The notes beneath the pieces are model-generated. The model saw nothing but the letters and a program-made list of their open reading frames with translations. It was not told the origin of the DNA and did not search any database. Source: Ligula intestinalis (lineage: Eukaryota > Platyhelminthes > Cestoda > Diphyllobothriidea > Diphyllobothriidae). Taken from it: a DNA stretch of 64,000 bases. Made by a program: the position numbers and the translations under genes. The stretch lies in the NCBI GenBank assembly GCA_036362985.1, contig JAYGXS010000003.1, positions 38,305,340 through 38,369,339 of the forward strand, in the 5' to 3' direction. Below, in pieces: positions 26,996-39,744 of the stretch (within the stretch, counting starts at the first letter, position 1; the number at the start of each line of letters is the position of its first letter).

Positions 26996-27198
26996 TGCAC
27001 CTAATAATGTGAGAGATTATTTCCTTGATTATTATCTGGAGGTCATATACTAGAAACCGCATAGAGAACGTTGGGGGCCTACTGAAGAGCCGAACCCCTC
27101 GTTGCTGTATCATGCAGTAGCAGAAACATCGGCGAAACACGTGTCTGGGCTTTTAGCTAGTATCTATGCGGAAGTATGGTATAACATCATTGTCATAT
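26996..27198. repeat. segmental duplication, copy 2 (about 203 bp)
   Basis: Direct repeat of 26643-26846. It ends in a TA and TATC microsatellite (27197-27245), whereas copy 1 ends at a GAATTC. The duplication may have been mediated by slippage at the repeat or by insertion of one copy. Confidence 0.92.
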
Positions 27199-27250
27199 AT
27201 ATATATATATATCTACCTATCTATCTATCTATATCTATATATACACATAG
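27197..27250. repeat. TA / TATC compound microsatellite
   Basis: A run of TA units followed by imperfect TATC/TACC/TATA units. Confidence 0.85.
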
Positions 27251-28204
27251 ATCTATATATGCATATTTTATGGCTGGTTCACCATGTTTATATTAATGTT
27301 TGAAAACTGACAAATAATTTTTGTCATATAAATATATTAATGCATGAAAATGAAGGAACATAATTGTCTAATAGTTTAAACATACTAACGAGCGAAGTTC
27401 GCGAATAAGCGACTTCGCCAATACTGACTTGCAAACAGGCCGTGGTCCTATTACCGTGGACACCATCAAGTTACTTGGTCTTTTCGGGAACCTCTAGGTA
27501 CGGTCCACTTTTAAGTAACTGATCTACTGCTGAGAAACAGTCGCAAAAATTGTGCACGGAGTCTCTCTTTCCTACTAATAATTTCATGTCTTGATTGGGC
27601 ATAAATAACGCGAACCCAATGTAGGGAATATCGAGCTGCAGCATGCAGCCGAAGACGCCGCCATGTAGCACAGGCGAAAAAAACGTCAGGCCAGAATACA
27701 CGAGAGTATTGGGTTGAGTGAGTCCCAGGGCGACTGAAAGTGTAGATTTCGTATATGCAGCAGTCCACCATAGCAGCACGAAATTTCTGTGGTATTATTG
27801 ATTTAAAGATCATGGCAAAATCCAGTTAAAGAATAATATGCGTTTAGTCCTGGGGCTGAAGAAGCCAGTACGACCTACAGTATCAGAATTTTACCTATTT
27901 CCAGTTAAGTCAGGAGATAGAGATGACTAGGCAGTCAGAGCACCAAGAGGCGACTGAAGGATTCGCCTTCAAACTAGCATCCCAAACCCAATAACAAGGA
28001 GTGGGACTGCTAACACAACTAAATCAGACACTGGCGCACATACCTTTAAGGAAACCAAACGCACGTCGGTTGTTAGCACCAAATTTACGTACTCAGGGTC
28101 TGTGTGCATGTCCTTCTCAGGAGGGTGTTGGCCCAGGCGTCTTGCAGGGCTGCTCTCACCCTTCTGAGATCCAATGGTCTGTATGCACATGCAATGCCAG
28201 TCTT

Positions 28205-28375
28205 CAGCCAACCACGGTCCCTGCGGCCTGGAAGGCGCTGGCACTTTCTCTCACTTCTGATTCCCTGTCGGTGACTGCGCTCGCGCTCCCAATGGGTTTC
28301 AGGCCCCACTGCGGGTGCCCGAAAAGCTGTCGTCGTGTGTGTGTGTGTGTGTGTGCGTGTGTGTGTGTGGTGGAG
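28205..28375 (+). repeat. dispersed repeat copy plus (GT)n microsatellite
   Basis: 28205-28320 matches 5940-6060 (GCGGCCTG, TCTGATTCCCTGTCG, GCGCTCCCA, CAGGCC blocks in order). It is followed at 28336-28370 by a GT run with one GC interruption. Confidence 0.65.
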
Positions 28376-31161
28376 CGGACCTTACCACTAGGTTCCCATG
28401 CAACGGAGACAACTTCCGCGAGAATTGTGCTCTCATCACTAAACTCATGTCAATTAGGAGACTGTAGCTACAACGTATTTGTTGATAACGAACGTGACGC
28501 AGAAGGGGGAAACTTGGCTCAATCTGCTGTGACAGCGAAATTTTGGTAAGGGCAGAGGAATTAATGAAGTTGTGAGGTGGTATAAACAAGCACCAAAAAA
28601 TACCTGCTGATCCAGCGAATAGGGAGCAATTCAGCCGCCACAACAGTTGGCAAAGAGATTACAGTGAATTCAACTAGAACGTAACCTCAGTCAAGACAGA
28701 CAAATAATAAAGTTGAGCACCCGGGGATAATCAAATGTCTCATGGAGATCACATGCGAGTTTCCATTGTTCTTTTTCAGATAAAAGCGCAGCTGCGATTG
28801 CACTACTAAGACATAACGGAAGACGCAGTTCCCCAACAAATCGGCAATGTACTCTCGTCGATAAATTGGCTTCCTGGAGCAAAGAAGTTCCTTAGGGTTA
28901 GAAAGTCTCGAACCGGGAACCAAGTATCAGGTCCAGTTCAGTCAGGTAAGCAGCAGAATAAGCTGGGAACAGTCCTCTGTAAATCCACTTACGTTCTCGT
29001 TCGTCTCTCCCCTCCCCCCCCCTCCTCCACATCCGCGGTTGTCCATTATCCCAACATAAAGGGGTCTGCTAATCGTTCATGTAAGCAAACTTTTAAAACC
29101 AATGAATAAAAACTCGAACAGCATATTTATTTCCACTGGCGTCTGGGGGAGACAGTACAAAGTCCACCGTGTTTTGCAAAAATATGCGATGAAACATTGA
29201 TATTTAGTGGTCACGTTGAAAACTAATACCTCCTGACAACGCGCGATCCGAGAGTACATTTTGCTTCCATTTGCGCTTTAATCAAACTCATGCAATACGT
29301 TTACATTTTTTAAATTTAAACATTAAGAGGCAGCAAAGTGTGCGCCTAAAAATTGGCAAATTGAACATTTACGGGGTTCTTGATTGGGCTGTTGAGATAA
29401 ACCAGATCACTCTCAGCTTCCTTCAAGGAAAACTGCTTGCAGAACAATGTACAAGGCGAGTGTTTTAAGGCCATACGACCATATAAAATGCCCTCGGAAA
29501 GGCTTTAAACAAACTGCTTACAAAATAATGCGTATTTATGGTGCGCATATGGAAGGATTTCAAATGCTGAGCCTTGAAAATGACAATGAAAATGGGGTTG
29601 ATAAAAGGTCGTTCAATCAGACCGCTTTGTACCACATTGTGGTGCTTTTTGATACTGGGTACCTAAAATCCAGTGCTGTGTAGGATGTAAACAAACCTCA
29701 TTAGGCAGAAATTCCTAAATATACAGTCGACTTTTGAATATGTTCGCCACGCCGCAATAAACGCTTTTCGTTGGCGATATTTCAAGGGCAAATTAACGTA
29801 ACACGAAATGGGCATTTCGCATGGAGAAACTTAAAGGCGTGTTGTACGTCAGTAAGTAATCCAGGCATAATTATACTTTCCGAGACCTAAAACGGACAAT
29901 GGTGATTTCTATAAACATCAAATAGACACATGCGGAACATCTGCGCCTTGAAGAAGACCTAGATGAGGTGACAGAAAAACGCGTCCAACCGGGTAGGGAT
30001 AAGGGTAGCAATATTAGACCGAAAGAGGGTGGCACCACGAGGGCACTACCTAGATGGCAACCAAACGTCCGCTCTTTGGTTCGCAAGTTTGCGAACGCCA
30101 ACCACTAGTAAATTTAAATTCACGCGCAAAACTAAGCATCTCCGCCGGAGCATACTCTGTTTACTTTGGACATGGAAGAGAATGCGAGGCAGCCGGGTCT
30201 GTCGGCAACACAAACGAGCGGACTGCACCGCTAATGTTTTAACGCTTTATTGGCCCAACAATTTAGCCTCGAGTACGTGACAGAGAATGAGGCGGTAGAA
30301 ACAAAGAGCTCTAGGCAGTAGTACGGACGGAGTGCGAAGCGCGAAACATGCACTTTCATCGCTCCAATGGCCTGTGAGATAGATCGCGTGGCGCAGACAC
30401 TTAGAGGCATTTTCCCTACTCAAACGAAAGCAGCAACACCAAAATGTGCAAACTGCCTTCTCATAATTACTCGGATGCGGCCGGATGCGCATAAGAAATG
30501 AGTTGGGTCATTTACCAGAGCCGGGCTGCGGCGTCAACGCACCACCATCTGCGCCTGCAGCATTTCCACCACGAGGAAATTTATCCGGACGGATGACGTA
30601 TAAAGCAGGAAAAAGCAGTTGCGTGGGAAAGATGTATCCGTGGTGGGCAAAAAACATGGCAAAGAAGAAAACGTGCAACAAGCAGGTGTTTTGCATTAAT
30701 TTGCATCTTGAAATTGCGCGTAGTTGAGGGGGGGGGGCGCGGAGGAGAGAGGAATGGGAGTTAGCTGTGCGAGGCACTCGGAGCAGTAATTTACAAACGG
30801 AAGTGTCAGAATGCCACGCTGACATTGCACGATTATAACTCACACGGTAAGAGATGAAGCGCTGTTTAATTGGCATGGGTATGAAAGTCGGCAGGATGAG
30901 CGTCACCAGTGTTGGCTGGAGTTTAAACTAACAGATTAAAATGGAGTCCTTTCCACCATTCTCTTTTTTCCCTACGGGAGGAACTCCTGCTTGCTACAGC
31001 CTGCCACAATAATTTGACACTACTCCGCTATCCCAGGGAATGTGGGAAAGAATTAAATCCCGTAAAGGTAAGAGCGAAGGCACTATAATTACGTTTTTTT
31101 AAGAGTAGCAGTGAATATGTACTAGTGAACACAAAGATGAGCCTTAGGGATGGATAAGAGA

Positions 31162-31664
31162 TTAACGACGGGTGGGAGACCTTAATGTTTTGCTCCCAGA
31201 CCGACTAAGAGAGGAGCGTCGGTAGGGTACAGGGGGTGGTAGACCACGAAGATTCATGGTTGAGGAGGTCTCTGTAGCCCAGTTCGGGTGGAGGAAAAGG
31301 GAGTAGGCGGAGGAGAGCATGGAAGGACCGTCTGTGGCGAGTCCAGAAGTTAGTCTTTCCATGTGTACACTAATGGGAGTGAGACAGGACTCGGAGCCGA
31401 ACTTGGGCTTTGGTGGAGCGGGAGAGGGTAGTGGGGGTGGCGGCAGTGGCAGCACTTCTGCCTCAGAAGCGCACGCTTCCAGGGTTTCACTACTAGCAGT
31501 GTCTATTGCAGCATTGTCGATGGACAAAAATACTTCATCAGATCCGCAGTCGAGTATGGGTCCACATCTACTTCTAGTTTGACCCTTAGTGGAGACAGCT
31601 ACCCTGTTTAGGCTCGATGTGCTACTGCCGCTGTCAGTGAAGGCTCGGGAAATTGTGCGCAGTT
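31162..31664 (-). CDS. MTSS1: MTSS1-like protein, exon E (Pro/Ser-rich; stop at 31162-31164)
   Basis: The acceptor TATTTAG (AG at 31666-31665) opens with two bases of a codon, matching the one base left by the donor at 34708; the junction reads MVA-E-LRTISRAF. The exon encodes a Ser-rich stretch (TDSGSSTSSLNRVAV), an acidic/Ala patch, a poly-Pro segment (LPLPPPPLPSPAPPKPK) and a basic end (LPPPVPYRRSSLSRSGSK), ending at TAA. Poly-Pro and basic-Ser motifs are typical of the disordered tail of MIM-family proteins, which bind SH3 and actin-assembly factors. I see no WH2 motif (L-x-x-I-x-x-G-x-x-L), which vertebrate MTSS1 carries at its C-terminus. Either the TAA is the real end of one isoform or a cryptic donor before it leads to exon F. 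Confidence 0.72.
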
Positions 31665-34600
31665 CTAAATACCCATACAGGCACACAAAAACACACCCGG
31701 TGGAGAAAAAGTGCGCGCGCGCGCAACCGGAGATTTTATTGTAACAGTTAGGTGTGGCCAGGGAGAGACAGCGAGGAAATGATTTGACGGTTTGTAGTGA
31801 AACAGTTTCCGAACGATGCGGCGGCGGCGGGTTAAATGCGCGTTTAAGTAGGGGTGGAAAAAAACCAGTACACACACACGCACGAAAAAATGAATGCAGC
31901 AGCGCATGAATGCAGGAATTTTTCCGGTAAAGGGGTAGGGATGTGTGGAGTGGGGGGGAGGGGTGAAAAAAGAAGGATTGAGGGCAGATCAGAAGTCGAA
32001 TCATAGACAAGGTAAATTGGGGGATTTTGATATCTGAACGGGAGGCAGATGGCAAAAATTATGATTGGTTCGCGGCGAACAACCTTCTCCTTTTCGAGCA
32101 CCCGTCAGATACTACAGGAAACTGTAGAGTAACGGACTGGCCATCACTCAGGTGATTCCGAGTAGCATATTCACTCGGGTTAGCCCAGCACGTTCAGGTC
32201 AGGGCTCTAACTGATAGGCAGAGTAGATGATAAGAGATGCTTATTTACTACCACAACAAATTGAACATACACATCGAAATCAGTGGTAGGGCAGTGGGTT
32301 ACAGCTGGTCTCAGAAATGCTATTTTAAGCCTTATCGGACATATTCCCCATCTTAAATCGGGATACGGCTACTTTGCAAAAATCAAGCAGGCTAGAAGAA
32401 ATGATTACAGTTTATATCAAGGGTTTTGCTCAATAAAGCCCACAAAATCGGCGAAGTAAAAATGAGCTGTTCGTATGCTCATTTTATATACTGAAGGCCT
32501 TTATAAACCTTCCCATCTTCTTATAAACGTTTCTAACACAATCACAGAGCATAAATCCTTAATAATCTCTTAAATATTAACGAAGATACGTTAGAAGTAT
32601 GCACGCAAGTGCACTGTTTATATACTATGCACAACTATACGTGTAGTATGACAATGAGGAGTTGCATTTGGTACATAATACAACCATCTGCCAGTAGCGT
32701 CCTGTCTAGAAAATCAACTGGGCAAATCGAGTTATGAAGCACGTACCAGAAAGGCTAACAGTGCGCAGAAATGCATGAAGCATTAACAGATCCGCGGTAT
32801 ATATTTGCATATGCTTGGATATAAAATCTGCGGCAGAGTCGAAGCAGGATATACCAAAGGATTACTCTATCCAGATTTTCCATCAAACATCGCTAAACCA
32901 TTAAACACTGGGATGTATTACAAGCTAAACAGCTCGCTGGTTGGTAATCATTAGCGTTGTTACAAAACACCCATCGGAGCTGGCCGGATCGCAAAATTCC
33001 ACACGATCAGCTGTAGAACCTGGTTATGCGCCCGAGAATTGAGGTCACTGTTTCCTTTGTGGGATCAAAGCACCAAGAATCACGTGCACGCTTTAAACAG
33101 AACACAGAATACATCATCATAACCTTCCCACCCAACCCCCTCGTCCGCTGTAACCTCTGCCCCCCCAAAAACTCCAGTGCGACATTCCCAGTCCCCACTT
33201 TTCATTTAGTCTGACGACGAACACGTGATACCTGTTCGAAAATTCACGAGTACAACTCGATTTTGCGAAGACCTTCTTTCTTTTCAGAATACAGTGTATT
33301 TTTAGAAGGGGTCTGATTGGATTCCAGACAAAAGAAAAGAACGACCTTACCGTTCAGTGGCAACCTAAGACTTGTGGTAGTATTCGTAAAACTAGGAGGG
33401 CATATTTGAAGGTATTATCGATGCTCCTCAAAAAACTGCATGTTTAGCGAGTTATTCTTCATTTCGCGTCAACCATCAGGTTGGATCGTCATATCAGTGC
33501 CGAGTTCGACTGCGTATGGCGCTCATAGGGCCCTGGATGCAGTTACTTGGCGCGGACGACGTTGTGATGAAACAATTTAAAAACAAGCAATAACTTTAAA
33601 TTACAACTCTCAACAGAAACACGCATGTGTGTTTGCGAGCTGCAGGAACAGACACACATGCAAGCCATCCTTTCCTTTTTTCCGGCTATAACTCGCACCA
33701 CGTCTGCGCCTAATTAAACTTCCGGTCTGTTGATGACGTCTGACTCCTGCGGCTGATTAAAAGTGGCTTTCATCCGCCGTGCAACTCCAGTCGCCGCACC
33801 TCTCGATGACATAAAAGGCGAATCCGGTGTACGAACCGAAACCAGTACGGCAGAGGATGTTTGAATGACACAAACTAAATTAGCTCAACACAAACACGCA
33901 TAATGGTCATGTCTCGCAGAATGAACATCAAGTCCTTCATATAGGAAACCAGCTGGGTAACACAAGAAGCACACTAGATGCTTGCGCCGACTGAGTTGGC
34001 ATTAACACCACCGTATATACGATCGCTAGGTAAGGCCCACGGGAACGGGGTTAACAAGTCTGTGGAACCTTGCTGTCAGACAAATGTCGAGACTTTTGGC
34101 AAGGCACCGGGTTTAAGGATGCACGAAATAAGGGTCCTAGAAAGTGCGAAGGAACCAGATGTGACGAGGCATTTAACTGCCAGTCTCAGCACGAATATAG
34201 TTAACCTCCCAACGCAGACAAGACTGTGGTGTCACATCTAAGTCGTGACAAGTGTCCTGTTATCGTACGCTTGGTGCCGGTTTAGGGCACAAAATGTGTG
34301 GGACGCAAGTGCTGAGAGTCAAATGCCAGTATAGCACCTGCGCCTACAGCCATTTTCGGAGAATGTAACGTAGCCCTGAGAGAAAGAGCGAGAGCGTGAC
34401 AGGGCAACCTTGGGCTAGTCCCCTTCGGTACAATTTGACGCACATGCAAGTCACCACTACTTCCCTGCGGAAATGATGTGCGAAAAGTCGTCGTCGTCTT
34501 CGGACTGAAATCCCTGCATAAGAAAAAGAATTCGGCAACAGTAGGGCAATGCGGAAGTTTCAGGGGCGTCAAACCTCTTAGCACGAACCGCTCAATAGTT

Positions 34601-34707
34601 GCCGTTGACAGGATCCCATAATGCGGCCACATTTTACGGCAGTAAAACATTTACAATAGAAAGCAAGGTAACTAAAAGAGGATGAGCTGATATGTGCGCA
34701 CGCTCAC
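31665..34707 (-). other. intron between exons D and E of the MTSS1-like gene
   Basis: About 3.0 kb with donor GTGAGC and acceptor TATTTAG. I recognise no transposon here. The open frame upstream of exon E on the - strand (to 32055) is intronic read-through. The segment 33600-33850 is GC-richer with short symmetric motifs (ACACGCATGTGTGT, GATGACGTC) and could hold regulatory sites, but nothing stronger is visible. Confidence 0.65.
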
Positions 34708-35343
34708 CTGCAACCATGCGGTCCAACTCGTCCATCTCCAAAGAAAAGGGATCTTCTGAGACACCGCCACTGACACTGTTCGGGATGACTGCTCCGCCGA
34801 ACGCGGCCCCAATGGGTGGTGCGCTGTTGGGGGGTTGGGAGGGTGCGCCCGCCAACTGCTGCGAAAGACCCGCATTCAGAGGCAGCAGGTGATGCCGAGG
34901 CGAACCGGGTGCTGAGTGTAGCAGGCTAGAGGCGGCGGGCTGAATGCTAGCCACCGCTCCACCGCTCCGGGCATTGTAGTCGCCCGGAGCGATGCAGGGT
35001 GTAGCGCCAGCGCCAGCAGCAGCCGATGATGACGACGACGAGGGCTGGCGCGCGGGTGCAGACGCAATGGAGACTGTGTCCTCGCTCCGTGGCGGTTGGG
35101 GCGCCGGTGAAATTTGACGCTGCTGGACAGTGGTGCTTGAGCCGGTGGCGGCGGCGCCGGCCGCCGCACCGATAGAGGACTTTGCAGCCGGCGTCGCGGC
35201 GGTACCGCTGCTGCAACTGCTGGTGGACATGGAGAATTTGCGCTGAGCGGCGTGCGCCAACTGGTTCAGATTTGCATACACCGGGGGTGGCAGAGACTGC
35301 TCGGGGTAGAGCATGGCATTTGTGTCACCGTTTCTTGAGACCG
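34708..35343 (-). CDS. MTSS1: MTSS1-like protein, exon D (Ser/Ala-rich region)
   Basis: The proposed acceptor AATAAAAG (AG at 35345-35344) lets the exon start with two bases, as required by the donor at 47956. An alternative in-frame AG exists at CCCGAGCAG, but in the wrong phase. The coding includes LPPPVYANLNQLAHAAQR, a P-P-x-V-Y-x-N-L-x-x-L-A block that I associate with MIM/ABBA proteins. A long Ala/Ser-rich low-complexity region follows, then a conserved-looking acidic helix DPFSLEMDELDRMVA at the end. The donor GCAG|GTGAGC is strong and leaves one base for exon E. GC content is clearly higher than in the flanking introns. Confidence 0.8.
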
Positions 35344-35919
35344 CTTTTATTCAAATTGACAAGAACACAAGGAAGGCGTGTAAGTTTACTAAGGACAAGC
35401 AAAATAGAAAGCTGCACGTGAAAAGTAGTAAAGGAAAAATAAGACAGTTAGGTTATTGACCTTTGCTCTTCCTTAACTCCTCAGACTCTAGTCTAAGGTC
35501 GAGTCAAAACAGTTAGAACGGAGCGGGAGTGCGGCAACAGATCTGAATAGAGAAGTTGGCAAAATATTGCATGCTACAGCGTGAATAGCGATAAGTGAGT
35601 TCAATTAGCGACAGAAAGTCAGTCGAAAATTGCCGGTAGACTAGAAAGACTGGAATAACCATTTCTGGCTCATAAGTCGCCACCAGCCAGAAAGTAAGGG
35701 TTGCTGGCAGGACGGCAACCATTTTCCGCGATATATTTTAATAAAAATTGCGGAGTACGGACTGCGGTCGGCTACAACACCGGTACTTGATGTTGCCTTG
35801 TGGTAAGAATGCCTGCAGTGGACATAGAGCAGGCCCGAAAATAACTTGTATTTCATTAGTATCCGCGGAGGACCTCGCGTTTGTTACAATTGCTATTTAA
35901 ATGCGGCAAGGCAAAGCAT

Positions 35920-36065
35920 CCGTGACGCAGTGGTTAAAGTGTTAGACCTCTAATCAACCGGTTGCGGGTTCGAATCTAGAATTTGGTATGGCTGACTGAT
36001 GACGCCTAAGGAGCCAGAAACGGCCATTTTCGTCTCCCGGCAATGTTCTTCTGCCTACACTACCA
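35920..36065 (+). mobile_element. tRNA-derived SINE
   Basis: The A-box-like GACGCAGTGGTTAAAGTG and an excellent B box GGGTTCGAATCT are spaced like a tRNA. ATTTGGTATGGCTGACTGATGA, 14 nt and then GAAACGGCC follow. The downstream CTGATGA-(14 nt)-GAAACGG block is shared with the 57.2-kb copy. There is no tRNA acceptor stem. Confidence 0.75.
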
Positions 36066-36191
36066 GTCACTGTGCGCCTGCTCGGGGACTAGAAAGTGAG
36101 CCCCTAGCGAAATGGGAGGATAAATTTCCGTTACTGGTTGCTGAGCGCTCATCAACGAATAAAAGAGCACTGTAAAAAACGTTCATTCCAA

Positions 36192-36245
36192 GCGAAAAGC
36201 CAGCCTAAAGTTGGTATGCGTAACGCAAAGGCGCTGGCTTTTCGC
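36192..36245. repeat. 13-bp stem-loop
   Basis: GCGAAAAGCCAGC (36192-36204) is perfectly complementary to GCTGGCTTTTCGC (36233-36245), with a 28-nt loop. Confidence 0.85.
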
Positions 36246-37054
36246 AAAATAAAGACGTTAACTAGGGCAAATTAAAAACCGGCGCTTGTCCAGATGCCTA
36301 AACCAAAATTAGAGGCGAAAACTAACAGACGGTAGGCGTAGAAAGAGCAGAATACTACGCAGCGTTGCAAGGGGTCTCACTGATAGCACTTTAGCTGAGT
36401 TTCTAAACAGACAGTATTTCCTGCACTGAGCGATCGTTTTCATCCAGTCGCGCTCGCAGACGTAGCTCGGATTTTTTCAGTCGCCCTCTCAGACGTGCAC
36501 GGCATGCACAGGCAGTGGTAGTGGGGGCCGACGAAAAGAATGAGACTGAAACCGAAAATGCGGCAGAGAAAGCAGGCCAGCAAGACCGCAAAGAGTGTGA
36601 AAACCGGTCGCAAAGGGAACTTCGAGGGCAGAAAGGTGAGCCACCGCATGAATGGTGAATTTTACGACACGAATGATGCACTCCGGCGCACTTACGGCGC
36701 AAATGTAAAGGAAGAAAACGTTTAGGGGTGAAGGGGGTCCTAAGATGATAAATAAAACAAATTTTGTCCTGGACACAGAGGGCTTTGAGCAGAAAAACTC
36801 AATGCAATAAAGTTAGAGGAATGCAGGAGGAAATTAGCTAAAAATCTGAAAATCGCTAACATTACGATACGTCTTTCCGACCAAGGTGTCCACTATGAGA
36901 AAACATTCCATATAACCCACCGAAATTATTGCGCCGTCTCCCTTTAATACAGTAGCAAATCGAGGTTTGTCGCGTTCTACGCAACCATGCCAAGACACAC
37001 TGAAATTAAAGCACAAACTGCTGAGGGAGAGGGCACTCGGTGGCTCGAACATTA

Positions 37055-37105
37055 ATTTTATTTGTCCTGCGTTTCGGATTCCCACTCGAGTCCATCATCA
37101 GAACT
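37055..37105 (-). repeat. PLE 3' tail with hammerhead-like core
   Basis: On the - strand CTGATGA (37102-37096), a spacer containing GGACTCGAGTGGGAATCC, and then GAAACGCAGGACAAATAAAA. This is the same layout as 24841 and 40566 on the + strand. One - strand frame reads LMMDSSGNPKRRTNKI across it. Confidence 0.6.
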
Positions 37106-39744
37106 AAAAAAACTGATTCAAAGTAGCAGAACGCACGGTGGATGCAGCATGTAGAGGATAACGTTTCTACGCGATCGCTGCCCTGCCAAAATGGTGCGGC
37201 TCCCGTATTCATCGCCAGTGAACGCACTTGGTGCGATGATTATTCGATCGTCCGCAAGTGAGTTATTAAATGCTGCAATGTATCGAGTATTGATAATCAG
37301 CACCACCGGTACTAGTACTGGTAAGCGTGTTCATTCGCGCGCTTCCCGTATCATCGAATATTCTGACCAGGCAAAGTTTTAGCACCATTGGAATGAATGA
37401 GGTGATTGCGCATACTAACCGGATGAGGATCGAAAAACTACATATAAAACAGCTCTCGTTACTTTCAGCCTCCGCGAAATCTACGACCCCATGTCATCGC
37501 AATTTTCGTGAGAGAACCGCATAAATGGACTAGCAAACTTGAGGGCAAACATAGTACTTTTGGTAAAAAAAATCTACAAAACAAGAGCGAACATTGTACA
37601 ATGACTCCCGTCACTAGGTCATGCTGCAGAGGGCCTTGAGGAGAACCAAGAAATACTGAAAGAAGTACAGACTGCAGTAACACGCATCAGTTTTCGTAGA
37701 TACGTGCATAACCCATAGTCTACATTGACCTTGATTCTCTTCACCACTGAAAGCACGGGAACTGTTCTACTACCTCGAATCGCAGGCTCGGTGTGGTAGG
37801 TTCATGAATGATCACCCGGCATCACAGCTGGCCGGAGGTGGACTGATGTTCACCACGGAGCAGTTGCTAAATGGCTCGGGTGTTCGGTTCTTCTCTGCGT
37901 GCACAGCCCTCTGGTTCAAATAGCCGCTTTCGTAGGCGTTCAGACCACTACGCCGTTCTCAGCTTTTTTTCTCCCCATTCATTTTTATCACCCAGCGTTG
38001 ATGTTGAATGTGCCGCAATGTCGCACTGGTTTCCAGGATAGTAGCTGATTAGCCTAGAAAAGACCAGATAAGACAATAAATCAAATTGCCTAAACAGCTG
38101 CAATTCTTCCTCGGCGGGGAGTCAGAGTCTGGTAGACAGACAGCGCGCTCTCCTCCACAGGGAGGCAGCACTGACAAAACCAAAACGGACATTAGCGAAA
38201 TAAATTTGCTGAATTAAGAACTTTGTTTGCCTGACGCCTCGGGTCCGCACTCGAACACTGATTGAAAGTAACCGCACTTGGCCAGCGCAGAGGAAAAGTT
38301 AAAGATACGCTTTTGGGAAAAATGTTATAAAATGGCCTGGTTGGATAAGTAGGAGGAAAGGGTAACTTGTTTGTTTTACGTGATGGAGTGTAAAAATGCA
38401 ATTAGGAAAAGTGTATTGGAGGGAAGTACTCTGTAAGACCTCGGACACTGAATTAAGCAGAATCATGGCAGACAAAAAGCGGTGCGGTTCCATCGAAGTG
38501 GAAAGAGATTTATGAACTGCAGAAATTCGACCCAGTAGGTATTTCTAAATTGAAAAGACCATCGACGATAGAAAAGAAGATATGCACGTGAAAGGGGATA
38601 GGAGTGGATTTGCTTGTCCGAAATATCGGTGGAGGTAAATAAACTTGGGGAAGGAGTTGAAGAAAACATTTTCATGTCTCTTCCGTTCTCATACAGTAAG
38701 AAAGTAGTTTTTATTTAAGCTGGATATCTACTGGAAAGGAGTTTATTATTAAAAAGATCCAAGGATAAACAGATTACATTTAATAGTTTAGAAAAGGAAG
38801 CTCATGAAATGCCACTCCAGTTGTAAAGATATTGAGATGTAAATTATCATTTTAGAAGGGTGCTAGCAACAACTGTCGTAATCGATGCCGTCAATCAGAC
38901 AAGTTCAATACGCTATCCGTCAAAAATGGTGTACTTCTTCAAAACGACAGAACGTACTGCCGCGACCACAGTAAAAGTTCGCTCGATTGCATCGAACATG
39001 CTTCATGAAGCTTCGGGCATTGCTACCATAGACGGTGATGTTTACGAGGTCAGGAGAGACGTTGAGGTGATAGACACAGTATCCGTTACAGTAAAGAGCA
39101 ACGTTGGAATTAGCAGAAACATTAGAGGAGGGGTTGCGAGACACAGGACCTGCTATAAAACACGTTAGCAGTCTTTACGTGGCGACTAAAAAAATCCCCC
39201 TCCTCCCCCCCCCCAAATAGTATATGCTCAAATAGTATGGTGCTCCAACCTCCGATATCCGTTTTTGATGTCCAAGACTAACCAAAATCATACAATAACA
39301 GTGGGAGGCTGACAAGACTTATGTCTAGAACGCAGGCCCCTTCTCTGTGAGTAAGAAATCGTGAGAAAGTAGCATATACCCTCGATGTTTAACAGATATT
39401 CTGAGAGTTGTTGGGGAGAGTGGTTCTTGCCAATAGACGTAAATATGCAAGTTCCAGGAAACAGTTCCAGAGGCGGTTCGGTGAGTTGAGACGCATTGCG
39501 GCGAAGTGAAAGACAAAGTTGCTGAATTACAACATCTTCCACGGGTACTGTGAACGAATGGTTACCCGCGCAACTTTATCAACTAATGCATATGCAGACG
39601 AGAGAAGAAGCTACATCCAACTGCCCCAAAAGTTTGGCGATCTCTTCCGTACGTAAAGAATGTATCGGAAGCGGTTAGCCATCTACTCACCCACTTGGAG
39701 TTGCAGTTGCGCACAGGCCAGAAGCAACTATCAGGCGCCAGGTC

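Larger units (their letters stand above)
17390..31161 (-). other. 13.8-kb stretch between exons E and F (large intron or intergenic)
   Basis: No host exon could be supported here on either strand. It carries the 18.0-19.4 kb LINE, the 20.4-21.6 kb PLE, the 22.1-22.6 kb LINE tail, an inverted pair of tRNA-like SINEs (23.4 and 23.7 kb), a PLE tail at 24.84 kb, the 26.6/27.0 kb duplication, and repeats at 28.2-28.4 kb. The stretches 25.0-26.5 kb and 28.4-31.1 kb hold only short unrecognised frames, plus a CAYCAN-type microsatellite near 26030-26065 and G homopolymers (about 30728). Confidence 0.5.

Noticed and set aside
34876..35216. Overlapping - strand frames in the exon D region (Arg-rich)
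   Set aside because: They are out-of-frame shadows of exon D, caused by its high GC content.
35920..36000. Functional tRNA gene
   Set aside because: The B box is excellent, but the cloverleaf does not close and the body continues into a repeat shared with other loci.
36540..36725. Basic 61-codon + strand frame resembling a ribosomal protein fragment
   Set aside because: Lys/Arg richness only; no family motif and no splice context.
38860..39168. 102-codon + strand frame with Val/Thr-rich sequence
   Set aside because: No motif, no splice or composition support; it lies deep inside an intron.
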